Source: Pedobacter cryoconitis
GTDB taxonomy: Bacteria; Bacteroidota; Bacteroidia; Sphingobacteriales; Sphingobacteriaceae
Direction: 5' to 3'
Assembly (NCBI RefSeq): GCF_001590605.1
Contig: NZ_CP014504.1
Coordinates: forward strand, 5,642,001 to 5,706,000
Length of the DNA: 64,000 nucleotides
A program made the position numbers and the translations under genes. Below, piece by piece: positions 1 through 8,449 of this stretch; positions within the stretch are counted from its first letter, which is position 1; the number at the start of each line of letters is the position of its first letter. Under the pieces are notes generated by a model. The model made no database searches, was not told the DNA's origin, and saw only the letters and a program-made list of their open reading frames with translations.

Positions 1-846
1 CAACATTACAGGAAAAGATTTCTGCAATAAAGAATGCGCTGCTATTAATAACTGTGCTGCCTCTATTTTATCCTTTTCAAGAAAACAAATTTTACTGTAT
101 AAGGCAGCTATATTATTCGCTACAGTACGCACCACCACTTCACCAATTCGGTTCTTTTCACTCCATTTGCTTATATCCGCCAGTTGTTCCTGGAAATTCT
201 GCAGGTGTAAAGCGTATTGATCGAGATCAATCTTCACGTCTTCTTCATTTAATGACATGATAATTGTCTGCTTGATAAATTCCGCTTCCAGTTTTGAATT
301 CAAAAATACATTCTGAATAGTGCGGGGCAGATTTTGATATTGACGGCTTTCAATTAAAGCATACTTTCTGAATTCTGCTGGCAGGCCCTTATTATTGCCA
401 TAAAGAATATCTCTGTATTCTTCGTAACGGTCAATTTTCCTGGAATAATTAAATGTTCCGGCAAGCGTAGCCCTGATTTGATCCCACGTCATTGCCTTGT
501 TATCCTGATTAATGTAGTTCTCTTTAAGATACGGTCCATCGATAAAGCGAAACGCAGCCCGCCCCTGGGCTTTAAAAGCCAGCACAGTAAAAGGACCAGT
601 CTCGCTCATTACCTCATAAATAAGGAATGAATTGTCATTGGGGAAATAGTACTCATCAAAAGATTTCTTTCCTTTTTCAATGCCTAATTTCAGCTTGTCT
701 GCATTATAAAAGAATAAGATGGCCCTTAGCGTGGTACTCTTTCCTACGCCTTGTGTCCCTATAAAGTGGACATTCCCATCTATACTAATCTCCGAATAAA
801 AGATATTAGCACTGTTTATGAAAATTATTTTATTCAGGTATCTCAT
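1..846 (-). CDS. SMC-like ATPase, MksB/JetC-type (partial, 3' end beyond left edge)
   Basis: An open frame runs from an ATG at 846 to the window edge and gives 282 residues with no stop. Near residues 30-37 it carries a clear Walker A motif (GTQGVGKST), preceded by a short strand-rich lead-in typical of SMC and RecN-like ATPase heads. The following region includes FIGTQGVGKSTTLRAILFF and later a PRTIQNVFLNS stretch. The start overlaps the upstream MksE-like gene by 17 bp, so the genes are probably translationally coupled. In MksBEF and Wadjet (JetABCD) systems the order is kleisin, MksE, SMC, and that order is seen here. The coiled coils, the Walker B motif and any JetD nuclease would lie outside the window. 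ATPase nature is well supported; membership of Wadjet rather than another MksBEF-like family is inferred. Confidence 0.75.
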   Translation of the reverse strand, partial: MRYLNKIIFINSANIFYSEISIDGNVHFIGTQGVGKSTTLRAILFFYNADKLKLGIEKGKKSFDEYYFPNDNSFLIYEVMSETGPFTVLAFKAQGRAAFRFIDGPYLKENYINQDNKAMTWDQIRATLAGTFNYSRKIDRYEEYRDILYGNNKGLPAEFRKYALIESRQYQNLPRTIQNVFLNSKLEAEFIKQTIIMSLNEEDVKIDLDQYALHLQNFQEQLADISKWSEKNRIGEVVVRTVANNIAALYSKICFLEKDKIEAAQLLIAAHSLLQKSFPVML

Positions 847-1402
847 TCTGTATATCTTCAGGAATATTGATATTTAAAATTAGTTGTTCCAGATAATCGA
901 AAGAAGCCAGTGTTTTGTACTCTTCCGTCATCTCATTTTCAACTTCTATAAAATTATCTTTTTCTAACTGGTCTAAAATTTTATTGATTATTTCAGCATG
1001 TTTATCTTTTCCGCCGGCATACTTTTTTAGTCCTTCCAGTTTGTTTTTTAAATCTGCATCTACAGACAACCTCACTAATATGGATGAAGGTCTGAAACGA
1101 AAACCGGAACCGAAGCCGTTATCAAAAGTTTTTAGGAAATCAATGATATCAATCCACTTCATGGCAATGTCTAATTTGCGTTCCAAATCGGCACGGTTGT
1201 CTGTACGGACGAAATAATAATATTCATCGCCCTCTTCGAGGATTAAATTTATCCCCGCAAAATACATGTAGTAAGCATCAAAATCATTGTTGATTGCATT
1301 ATATAACTTGCGCACAAGATCTCTTCCGCTATTAGAGCAGATGAATTGCCCCTTGCTCAGAATTTCAAAAACTTCTGCAGATTGCTTAGGTATTTCAATC
1401 AT
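830..1402 (-). CDS. MksE/JetB-like accessory subunit of an SMC complex
   Basis: This 190-residue protein sits between a probable kleisin and an SMC-like ATPase. The first 60 residues contain a GQFICSNSGRDLVRKLYNAI stretch, which looks like the winged-helix opening of MksE/MukE-type proteins; the rest is helical and acidic with no membrane segment or signal peptide. MksE/JetB proteins bridge kleisin and SMC heads in DNA-loading complexes. It lies 11 bp after the kleisin gene and overlaps the ATPase gene by 17 bp, so the three are almost certainly one operon. The assignment relies more on position and size than on strong motifs. Confidence 0.6.
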   Translation of the reverse strand: MIEIPKQSAEVFEILSKGQFICSNSGRDLVRKLYNAINNDFDAYYMYFAGINLILEEGDEYYYFVRTDNRADLERKLDIAMKWIDIIDFLKTFDNGFGSGFRFRPSSILVRLSVDADLKNKLEGLKKYAGGKDKHAEIINKILDQLEKDNFIEVENEMTEEYKTLASFDYLEQLILNINIPEDIQNEIPE

Positions 1403-1413
1403 ATGTTTTAATA

Positions 1414-2613
1414 CTATAGTGGATAAATTAATAAATATTCAGTATCATTTCTTTTCTGGTACTGGTCGGTTAATCTGAAATGCATATCATATTGTGAGAT
1501 GAGCTGACAATAAACAGTCACGCATTCATCAAAAGAAACCGGGCGACCAAAATCATAACTTTGCAGGAAATCGAAGAGGTTATTGCTGCCCGCCAGAAAA
1601 CTATTTTTAACTTCTTCCAGATTGATCTGGGTTATTTCTTCTGTATCGGTTTCCAGGTAATCAGCTAAATTATGATCAGCAACAGACTGTTTTTTCCTAA
1701 CTCCTGATTTATTACGTTCAACTACTTTTTTTATAATATCAAGCGTCTCATCGTCACCTTGTAACTGTTCTATAGAAAGTTTTAACGGATAGGCAGGATT
1801 GGGTTCGTAAACCAGTGCATAATCTGCATTCAGTACCGTAAGAATATTCGTTTTACTTCTTAGCTCAAACTGATCTTTCAGATATTTTAACTGCCTGATC
1901 TTTTCCATTAAACCACTTTGATATTTTAAGCGGTTTAAAAACTCTATGATTTGCTTCTGGATATCTATTAAATTATGCCGGGATGAATTGAGCTGCATTT
2001 TCAAACCCACAATAATTCTTTGCAGCTCCTCATCTAAAGCTGTTTTAAAAAAGGTCTGCTCTTCTTCACCCGAAACCAATTGGTCTGTTAATTCCACAAG
2101 TGCAGAAATATCATTGCGTTTCACATCCAAATGTTCAAGCTTGGCCTTTTTAATTTTATAATTCGGCTCATTCTTAAATGTATTATCTATGTTTCTTCTC
2201 AAATCTACTACATTCCTTATGGCAATAACGCCTGTTTTCCGGAATGCACTTTTAATCTGTCTCAGATAATTATACTTCCTGTGTTCATTGTTTTCCTGGA
2301 GGTAATAGTTGATGTTTTGCTTGATATTCTGGAGGTTTTCATTGATGTAAGAAACGTTAATCTCTTCGTTTACTTCCAGAATTTGCTCAAAAAACTGAAG
2401 ATATTGGTCATCGATCTCCAAATATGGTCCGTTTTCCCTTAATACAGAGAATTCTATCAATGCACTGATTTTATCTTCATTGTAATCTACTACGGCCAGG
2501 GCATCATCATATTTATAAGCTAAAACTTTGCGCTTTTCAAATATCTCGGTGATGAGTTTGTGCTCTCTGCTCAGAATTGCGAACAATTCTTTTAAAGATG
2601 AAAAGGTTTTCAA
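1414..2613 (-). CDS. MksF/JetA-like kleisin subunit (TTG start)
   Basis: This 399-residue soluble protein has an N-terminal winged-helix-like segment (about residues 1-80), a long helical and charged middle (about 80-270) suggesting coiled coils, and a C-terminal globular part. As first gene of the trio it fits the kleisin (MksF/JetA) position. The only plausible start is TTG at 2613: an in-frame stop lies 18 bp upstream of it and the next internal Met is far downstream. The TTG overlaps the TGA of a possible 48-codon ORF (shared TTGA), which would permit coupled translation. At 399 aa it may be shorter than typical JetA proteins, so a frameshift near the start cannot be excluded. Confidence 0.55.
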   Translation of the reverse strand: MKTFSSLKELFAILSREHKLITEIFEKRKVLAYKYDDALAVVDYNEDKISALIEFSVLRENGPYLEIDDQYLQFFEQILEVNEEINVSYINENLQNIKQNINYYLQENNEHRKYNYLRQIKSAFRKTGVIAIRNVVDLRRNIDNTFKNEPNYKIKKAKLEHLDVKRNDISALVELTDQLVSGEEEQTFFKTALDEELQRIIVGLKMQLNSSRHNLIDIQKQIIEFLNRLKYQSGLMEKIRQLKYLKDQFELRSKTNILTVLNADYALVYEPNPAYPLKLSIEQLQGDDETLDIIKKVVERNKSGVRKKQSVADHNLADYLETDTEEITQINLEEVKNSFLAGSNNLFDFLQSYDFGRPVSFDECVTVYCQLISQYDMHFRLTDQYQKRNDTEYLLIYPL

Positions 2614-2756
2614 GTCGCTAAAGAAATATAATTAATTACCGGACAATTATCAGGTTGCTGCCTGATTTCTATGGATTGACTTTCAATAATTCCTTTTCTG
2701 TAGAATAGCTTATTGATGTATTTCAACCTTAGATTATGTATATCTTCAGCAATCAT
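2610..2756 (-). CDS. possible small ORF upstream of the SMC operon
   Basis: An ATG at 2756 opens a 48-residue frame ending in TGA at 2612-2610, sharing four bases with the TTG start of the kleisin-like gene. The product would be charged, with no signal peptide or membrane segment, and I do not recognise it. It could be a small leader gene of the operon, a translational-coupling ORF that lets ribosomes reach the weak TTG start, or the original N-terminus of the kleisin separated by a frameshift. Confidence 0.3.
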   Translation of the reverse strand: MIAEDIHNLRLKYINKLFYRKGIIESQSIEIRQQPDNCPVINYISLAT

Positions 2757-3004
2757 GCAATAAATAGGGTTTTGTAATTGGAGTTCTAAATTAATAAATA
2801 TTTGCCCTAAACATAAGAGTTGATGGTTATAATATAGAAAATTTATGTTAATGCTGTTTGGATCTTACCCTATAAACTGTTAATATTTTTTTGCCAACGA
2901 TGTCGTGCGATTTCTCTGCTGGTCTGGCTGAAATACGCCTCAGTGCATCTTCCAGAAATTATTATTACCTTGTTTCCTTTAGTAAATGTATACTTGCAGG
3001 ACGA

Positions 3005-3604
3005 ATGGTCAACATTAATCAAACTGATGAGAAGTCTTTATTACTTCAATTGAAAAACGGTGATGAGCTTGCATTTGAAATACTTTACAACAATTATAAA
3101 TTCCGGATCGCTGGAAATTTATTCAAACTTCTCAAATCTGACGACCTGGTCAAAGAAATACTGCAAGAGCTTTTTTTCAAAATATGGGAAGTGCGGAGAA
3201 ATATTGATCCTGAAAAGTCTTTTAAATCCTATCTTTTTCTCATCGCAGAGAACCTGGTACATGATTATTTTCGGAAAGTGGCTAAAGACAGACGTTTATT
3301 GGCTAAAATGGTGGCTTCAAGTTCAGAACTGTACCTTCATATTGAAGAAGATATACTGAGTAAAGAGAAGGCCCGGAAATTGCAGCAGGTCGTTAACCTG
3401 ATGCCCCCTCAGCGTAAAATGGTATTTACACTCTGCAAATTAGAAGGTAAATCTTACAAAGAAGTAGAGGAGATTATGGGTATCAATGGCAAAACCATCA
3501 GTAGCCATATGCTACAAGCCAATAGATTTCTCAGAGCATATTTTAAAAATTCCTCTACGCTTACAATTCCTTTGGTTTTAAGTGTTTTATTCAAAGGTTT
3601 TTAG
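3005..3604 (+). CDS. FecI-like ECF RNA polymerase sigma factor
   Basis: This 199-residue protein has the two conserved blocks of ECF sigma factors: region 2 (about residues 20-90, with FKSYLFLIAENLVHDYFRK near its end) and region 4 (about 130-185, with MPPQRKMVFTLCKLEGKSYKEVEEIMGI, a helix-turn-helix). The open frame extends upstream, but the ATG at 3005 gives the standard N-terminus leading straight into LLLQLKNGDELAFEILY. It precedes a FecR anti-sigma gene and a SusC receptor with an STN domain, the usual layout of Bacteroidota cell-surface signalling. It would direct transcription of the downstream uptake genes when substrate occupies the receptor. Confidence 0.9.
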   Translation: MVNINQTDEKSLLLQLKNGDELAFEILYNNYKFRIAGNLFKLLKSDDLVKEILQELFFKIWEVRRNIDPEKSFKSYLFLIAENLVHDYFRKVAKDRRLLAKMVASSSELYLHIEEDILSKEKARKLQQVVNLMPPQRKMVFTLCKLEGKSYKEVEEIMGINGKTISSHMLQANRFLRAYFKNSSTLTIPLVLSVLFKGF

Positions 3605-3659
3605 TCCTGATCATTGATTTTGGAAATTAATTGTTAATTTTTTATTAACAGACTAAGGA

Positions 3660-3667
3660 TATTTTTG
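3660..3667 (+). promoter_or_regulatory. candidate -7 promoter element for fecR
   Basis: TATTTTTG is an exact match to the Bacteroidota -7 consensus TAnnTTTG and lies 33 bp before the TTG start of the FecR gene. No good -33 TTTG is seen at the usual 19-21 bp spacing; only a T-rich stretch is present. Candidate only. Confidence 0.35.
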
Positions 3668-3699
3668 CTCAGCTCCGTATTAGCTGTAAAAATTGAACA

Positions 3700-4893
3700 T
3701 TGAAACCATCTGCCCAACTCTATATTCTATTCAAAAAATACCTGGACAATAACTGTAACCTTGAGGAAACACAGCGTCTGATGGATTACTTTCAACTTGA
3801 TGAAGATCAGGAACTATTGAAAGACATGATCATTGACGTTTTAGAAATTCAGGACGAAAGTTATGAAACTAATTCTGCCATTGCCGGAGTGCTGGCAAAA
3901 GTTGACCGCGATTTGCGCATTCAAATTCATGCAGCAGCGGAACCTGTACCTGCCAGAAACAATAAATTACTTAAACTCTGGTTACAAATCGCCGCTGTTG
4001 CAGCCACTTTGGCCATCGTATGCATGGGCGTTTATTTCTTCAATTACAAGTCAGGAAAACTTCGGGCTCCTGCCACAGTAGCAGTACACGATGCTAAACC
4101 GGGCGATTTTGGTGCTACACTTACGCTGGCAAATGGCAGGAAGATCAGTTTAGCAAATGCTTCGGAGGGAGAAATTGGAAGGGAAGCGGGAATAATCATC
4201 ACTAAATCTGGTGATGGCAGGCTGGTCTATGAGATTGATGAAAAAGTTTCTGATCCGAATGCCTCCAATACCTTGTCTACCGCCCGGGGAGAAACCTACC
4301 AGGTACGTTTGCCTGATGGTTCACTCGTTTATTTAAATGCGGCTTCGAGCCTCACCTATACCGCCTCTCTGATTGAAAATGGAAAACGGGTGGTTAAGCT
4401 TGCCGGTGAGGGTTATTTTGAAGTAGCGAAGGATAAGCACCACCCATTTATTGTAAAAACAGACAAGCAGGAAGTGGAAGTATTGGGAACACACTTTAAC
4501 ATCAGCAGTTATGGTGATGACGAAGCAGAAAAAACCACCTTACTGGAAGGAAGTGTGAAGTTGTCGGCATCGGGGATTTCCAAAGTCCTGAAGCCAGGGC
4601 AACAGGCTGTATTGGCTGGCGGTAAATTGCAGCTCAATGAAACGGATGCAGACTTGGCTGTTGCCTGGAAAAATAATGAATTTGTAGTCGAAAGTGAGCA
4701 CATTGAAACCATCATGAAAATGATCGAACGCTGGTATAATGTTGAGGTCATTTACGTTGGCGAAAAAACAAGGCAGCGGTTTAGTGGCAGTGTTTCAAGA
4801 TTTGATAAAATGTCAAAAGTCCTTGAGATTGTAGAATCAACCGGAGAAGCCCATTTTAAAGTCAGGGGAAGGACCGTGTATGTGTCGAAATAA
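3700..4893 (+). CDS. FecR-family anti-sigma factor
   Basis: This 397-residue protein has a cytoplasmic N-terminal region (about 1-90, opening with FKKYLDNNCNLEETQRLMDYF), one transmembrane helix (about 92-115, LQIAAVAATLAIVCMGVYFF), a FecR domain (about 190-290, including RGETYQVRLPDGSLVYLNAAS and GEGYFEV) and a C-terminal DUF4974-like domain. It would hold the neighbouring sigma factor at the inner membrane and receive a signal from the STN domain of the SusC receptor. The start is TTG at 3700: a stop lies two codons upstream and the next Met (MDYFQL) would remove a conserved N-terminal segment. Confidence 0.9.
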   Translation: MKPSAQLYILFKKYLDNNCNLEETQRLMDYFQLDEDQELLKDMIIDVLEIQDESYETNSAIAGVLAKVDRDLRIQIHAAAEPVPARNNKLLKLWLQIAAVAATLAIVCMGVYFFNYKSGKLRAPATVAVHDAKPGDFGATLTLANGRKISLANASEGEIGREAGIIITKSGDGRLVYEIDEKVSDPNASNTLSTARGETYQVRLPDGSLVYLNAASSLTYTASLIENGKRVVKLAGEGYFEVAKDKHHPFIVKTDKQEVEVLGTHFNISSYGDDEAEKTTLLEGSVKLSASGISKVLKPGQQAVLAGGKLQLNETDADLAVAWKNNEFVVESEHIETIMKMIERWYNVEVIYVGEKTRQRFSGSVSRFDKMSKVLEIVESTGEAHFKVRGRTVYVSK

Positions 4894-4968
4894 AGAGCTA
4901 AACTATTAATTAACAGAATACTAAACTTAAACCAGACCACATGAGAAGAAAATTACATTAGCCACGAT

Positions 4969-5034
4969 ATGTTCAACGAAACCAAGCCCGGACTACCCAT
5001 CCGGACCTGGTCAGAGTTTGGAACATTCAATTAA
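4969..5034 (+). CDS. possible 21-codon leader ORF before susC
   Basis: Within the 213-bp gap between fecR and susC an ATG at 4969 opens a 21-residue frame (begins MFNETKPGLP) ending in TAA. A six-codon ORF lies just before it at 4941. Neither has recognisable features. The short ORF and the hairpin that follows could act as a translated leader controlling receptor expression, but this is speculation from position alone. Confidence 0.2.
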   Translation: MFNETKPGLPIRTWSEFGTFN

Positions 5035-5051
5035 AAATCAAACTTATAACC

Positions 5052-5087
5052 GCAGTCCTCTTCACGGTTCAAGGCAGAAGAGGCTGC
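5052..5087 (+). promoter_or_regulatory. hairpin in the susC leader
   Basis: GCAG, a bulged T, then CCTCTTC pair with GAAGAGGCTGC across a 13-base loop, giving an 11-bp stem that ends 20 bp before the susC ATG. No T-run follows, so it does not look like a simple terminator. It could affect mRNA stability or ribosome access. Confidence 0.35.
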
Positions 5088-5106
5088 TCAACCAAACCGA
5101 CAACTA

Positions 5107-8100
5107 ATGTATCAAAATTTAAAGAAATTTGGTGCGGCTAAACGGCTGTATCTAAAATTATTGCTGACTATGCGCTTAACCATCGTAATAATAATAGCAT
5201 GCTTTATGCAGGTAAGTGCGTCGAGTCTTGCCCAAAAAATAACCCTAACTAAAGCTAATACTTCGCTTAAATCTATCTTTAAGGAGTTGAACCAACAAAC
5301 TGGTTACAATTTTTTTTATACAGATAATTTGTTGGAAAATTCGTCACCAGTGACCATTGACGTTAAAAACTCTGAGTTGCCAGCTGTGCTTCACGAAATC
5401 CTAACCGGACAAAACCTGGATTTTATTATACGCAATAAAACTGTGGTCATCAAAGCAAGCACCGTGATCAATCAGGAAATCATTTCTGGTTTTGTAGGAG
5501 ATGCTAAAGACCGCGCGCCTATTCCAGGGGTTACAGTTTTCATTAAGGGAACAAAGTCTGCCGTTGAGACGGATAAAAACGGAAAATTTACTTTGAGCAT
5601 CCCCAGTGGATCTAAGTCCTTGGAATTCAGGTTTGTCGGGTATAAGACCGTCGAAGTGCCTATTTCCCCGAACTCTAATTACAACATTTATATGGTTGAG
5701 AATATGCTCGGACTGAATGAGACGGTAATTACGGGAATTGTTGACAGGAAGGTCAGTACTTATACCGGGGCTGCAAAAGCCATGACTGGTGCAGAGCTTA
5801 AGGCGGTGAGTCCGGTCAACCTGTTTACTGCCGTTGCTGCCCTGGATCCGTCTTTCAGGATGATTCCGAACAATGTTACAGGCGGCAACATTAATACGCT
5901 TCCGCAGGTGACTATGCGTGGCCAGACTTCTTATCCTACCCTTGGGGCAGAGCTTGTGGGAAATCCCAATACGCCATTATTTATTCTGGATGGTTTTCAA
6001 GTTTCGCTACAGGCTATTGTAGACTTGGACATGAACCAAATTGCCTCCGTAACTTTATTAAAGGATGCTTCAGCTACTGCAATGTACGGTTCCCGTGGAG
6101 GTAACGGTGTCATGGTTGTCACAACTATCCTCCCTCCAAGAGGAAAGGTAGAAGTTTCTATCAACAACAATTTTACGTTATCATCTCCGGATCTTTCTGT
6201 TTATCACATGCTGAATTCGGCAGAGAAACTTGATTTTGAAAAGCGGGTTGGACTCACCGACAGTTATAGAGGCCAGTATATCAATGCGGAAAGATACAAA
6301 GCAGTGGTAAGCGGTGTGAACACCGACTGGAAATCTATTCCTGTCCGAACTGGTTACAATAACAGGACCAATCTGTCTTTACGTGGCGGCGACCAGTCGC
6401 TGACCTTTAACCTGACTTTCAGCAGCAATTTTTTACAGGGTGTAATGAAGGGGCAGGACAGGAAAAATTATGCAGGAAGTTTTACGCTGAGCTATAAAAC
6501 GAATAAACTGACATTTCAGAATAATACCATCGGAACCCAGGTGATCTCCAATGCTTCTCCATATGGAGCATTCAGTCAGTATCTGGATTTGAACCCCTAC
6601 TGGAAGCCTTATGATGCAAATGGCAACGTAAACCAATACCTGGAAAACATTAACATGGGCTTCGGTAACGCAGGCTCTGTTGTGGCAAATCCACTGATGG
6701 ACGTCACACACAACACCATTAATGACAGAAACAAGAATTTTAATTTACGAAACAACACCACAGTTCGTTACGATGTAAATAAATCATTATGGTTTAATGG
6801 CGCCCTGGGAATTACCAAAGTAAATGGAACGATAGACAATTTCTATTCGGCTCTGGACAGCCGGTTTAATGATATAGCCGATCCAAGTCAACGTGGTACT
6901 TATTCCATCAACAACACCGCCTCTTTTATGATGGACGGCACGGGATCAGTAAACTACAATAAGAATTTTGGAAAAAATGGTATTACTGTATACGCGGGTT
7001 TCAGAGTTGCCAGCGCGCATGTTGATTCCTATACTGTATCTACGCAGGGTTTCCCTTTTGATCGTTTAGATAATATCCTGTTTGCTGCTCAATATTTAGA
7101 CAGCAGGCCTACGGGAAGCGAAAGCACCATAAACAACCTTTCCTTTTCCGGAAGTGCCAATTACTCTTATGATAACCGGTATTTTACCGATTTCACCTAT
7201 ACCAGGGATGGCTCTTCGGCTTACGGTGTAAATAATAAATTTGGTGATTTCTGGTCGGCAGGCTTAGGCTGGAACATCAGCAACGAAGAATATTTTAAAG
7301 ACAGTGATGTGATTAACTTGTTGAGGATTCGTGGTAGCTATGGCTCTACCGGTACCTCTGTACAGGATCCTTATGCAGCGCAATTCAGGTACAACCTGGG
7401 CACATCGTCCGGTTATTTTGGTGAAGTAGGTGCTGTTCCCGGCGGACTTGGTAACCCGAATCTGAGCTGGCAGCAAGTACTCAAGTCGAACATAGGTATT
7501 GCTTCAGCATTTCTGGACAACCGTTTGACTTTCAATGCAGAGTTTTACAATGAGGTAACCCAAAATGCGCTGACTACAGTTTCACTGGCGCCGAGTACCG
7601 GCTTTCCTTCCTACACCGAAAATTTAGGTAAAATCCAGAACAGAGGATTGCAGCTTGAACTGGGGTATACGATATTATCCCGGCCTCGTAATGGCCTAAA
7701 ATGGAATGTTTCTGTGAATGCGGCTACAAACAAATCAGTGCTAAAAGAAGTTTCTGATAAACTCAAAGCCTTTAATGCTGCACTAAATACCAATAATACC
7801 AATCAGACTGTTGAAAATGCCCAGTTTATTGAAGGCAGGTCAACAACGGCTATTTATGCAGTGAAATCATTGGGTATTGATCCCGTTACCGGGCAGGAAG
7901 TATATCTGAAATCGGACGGCACCCCAACTTTTGTCTGGGATGTCAATGATAAGACCTACGCTGGCGATACACGCCCTAAATGGACCGGTGCAATAAATTC
8001 AAATTTCATGTATTCAGGCTTTGCCTTAAACTTCAGCATAAATTACAATTATGGTGCTCAACTGTATAACAGTACTTTGTTAAATCGTGTGGAAGCTGTC

Positions 8101-8427
8101 GATGCGCGTAATAATGTGGACCGGAGAGCTTATGATCTGGGTTGGACCGGCCCTGGTAGTATAAGTCCGTACCGCAGGATTACTTCTTCGCCAACACAAA
8201 CGAAACTAACCTCACGTTTTGTTCAAAACGACAATAACATCCAGCTCAGCTCAGTTAATTTAAGCTATCAGTTTAAAACGCCATTTGTTAGAAAATTAGG
8301 CTTGCAGAATATTACGGTTAGCGCAACAACAAATAACCTGGCCACTTTCAGTACAATTGATATTGAGCGCGGCACAGATAATCCGTTTGCAAGAGAATAC
8401 ACATTCGGTCTGAGTGCAAGATTTTAA
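5107..8427 (+). CDS. SusC/RagA-family TonB-linked outer membrane receptor with STN domain
   Basis: This 1106-residue protein starts with a long positively charged leader and a hydrophobic signal (about residues 18-43, ending near SSLAQ). An STN domain follows (about 60-115), the part that contacts FecR in signalling receptors. Next come a carboxypeptidase-regulatory-like domain (about 128-200, GFVGDAKDRAPIPGVTVFIKG), a plug domain (about 215-335, with DGFQV and LKDASATAMYGSRGGNGV) and a beta-barrel ending in phenylalanine (GLSARF). It works with SusD to bind and import a ligand across the outer membrane using TonB energy. The substrate is not evident: no glycoside hydrolase is nearby, and the neighbouring lipoproteins and thioredoxin could suit peptide or other non-glycan uptake. 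Confidence 0.95.
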   Translation: MYQNLKKFGAAKRLYLKLLLTMRLTIVIIIACFMQVSASSLAQKITLTKANTSLKSIFKELNQQTGYNFFYTDNLLENSSPVTIDVKNSELPAVLHEILTGQNLDFIIRNKTVVIKASTVINQEIISGFVGDAKDRAPIPGVTVFIKGTKSAVETDKNGKFTLSIPSGSKSLEFRFVGYKTVEVPISPNSNYNIYMVENMLGLNETVITGIVDRKVSTYTGAAKAMTGAELKAVSPVNLFTAVAALDPSFRMIPNNVTGGNINTLPQVTMRGQTSYPTLGAELVGNPNTPLFILDGFQVSLQAIVDLDMNQIASVTLLKDASATAMYGSRGGNGVMVVTTILPPRGKVEVSINNNFTLSSPDLSVYHMLNSAEKLDFEKRVGLTDSYRGQYINAERYKAVVSGVNTDWKSIPVRTGYNNRTNLSLRGGDQSLTFNLTFSSNFLQGVMKGQDRKNYAGSFTLSYKTNKLTFQNNTIGTQVISNASPYGAFSQYLDLNPYWKPYDANGNVNQYLENINMGFGNAGSVVANPLMDVTHNTINDRNKNFNLRNNTTVRYDVNKSLWFNGALGITKVNGTIDNFYSALDSRFNDIADPSQRGTYSINNTASFMMDGTGSVNYNKNFGKNGITVYAGFRVASAHVDSYTVSTQGFPFDRLDNILFAAQYLDSRPTGSESTINNLSFSGSANYSYDNRYFTDFTYTRDGSSAYGVNNKFGDFWSAGLGWNISNEEYFKDSDVINLLRIRGSYGSTGTSVQDPYAAQFRYNLGTSSGYFGEVGAVPGGLGNPNLSWQQVLKSNIGIASAFLDNRLTFNAEFYNEVTQNALTTVSLAPSTGFPSYTENLGKIQNRGLQLELGYTILSRPRNGLKWNVSVNAATNKSVLKEVSDKLKAFNAALNTNNTNQTVENAQFIEGRSTTAIYAVKSLGIDPVTGQEVYLKSDGTPTFVWDVNDKTYAGDTRPKWTGAINSNFMYSGFALNFSINYNYGAQLYNSTLLNRVEAVDARNNVDRRAYDLGWTGPGSISPYRRITSSPTQTKLTSRFVQNDNNIQLSSVNLSYQFKTPFVRKLGLQNITVSATTNNLATFSTIDIERGTDNPFAREYTFGLSARF

Positions 8428-8449
8428 ATTCAAAAAAATTCATATCCCA

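Noticed and set aside
2891..3004. Longer N-terminus of the FecI-like sigma factor
   Set aside because: The extra 38 residues lack homology to ECF region 2 and contain likely promoter sequence; ATG 3005 gives the normal family start.
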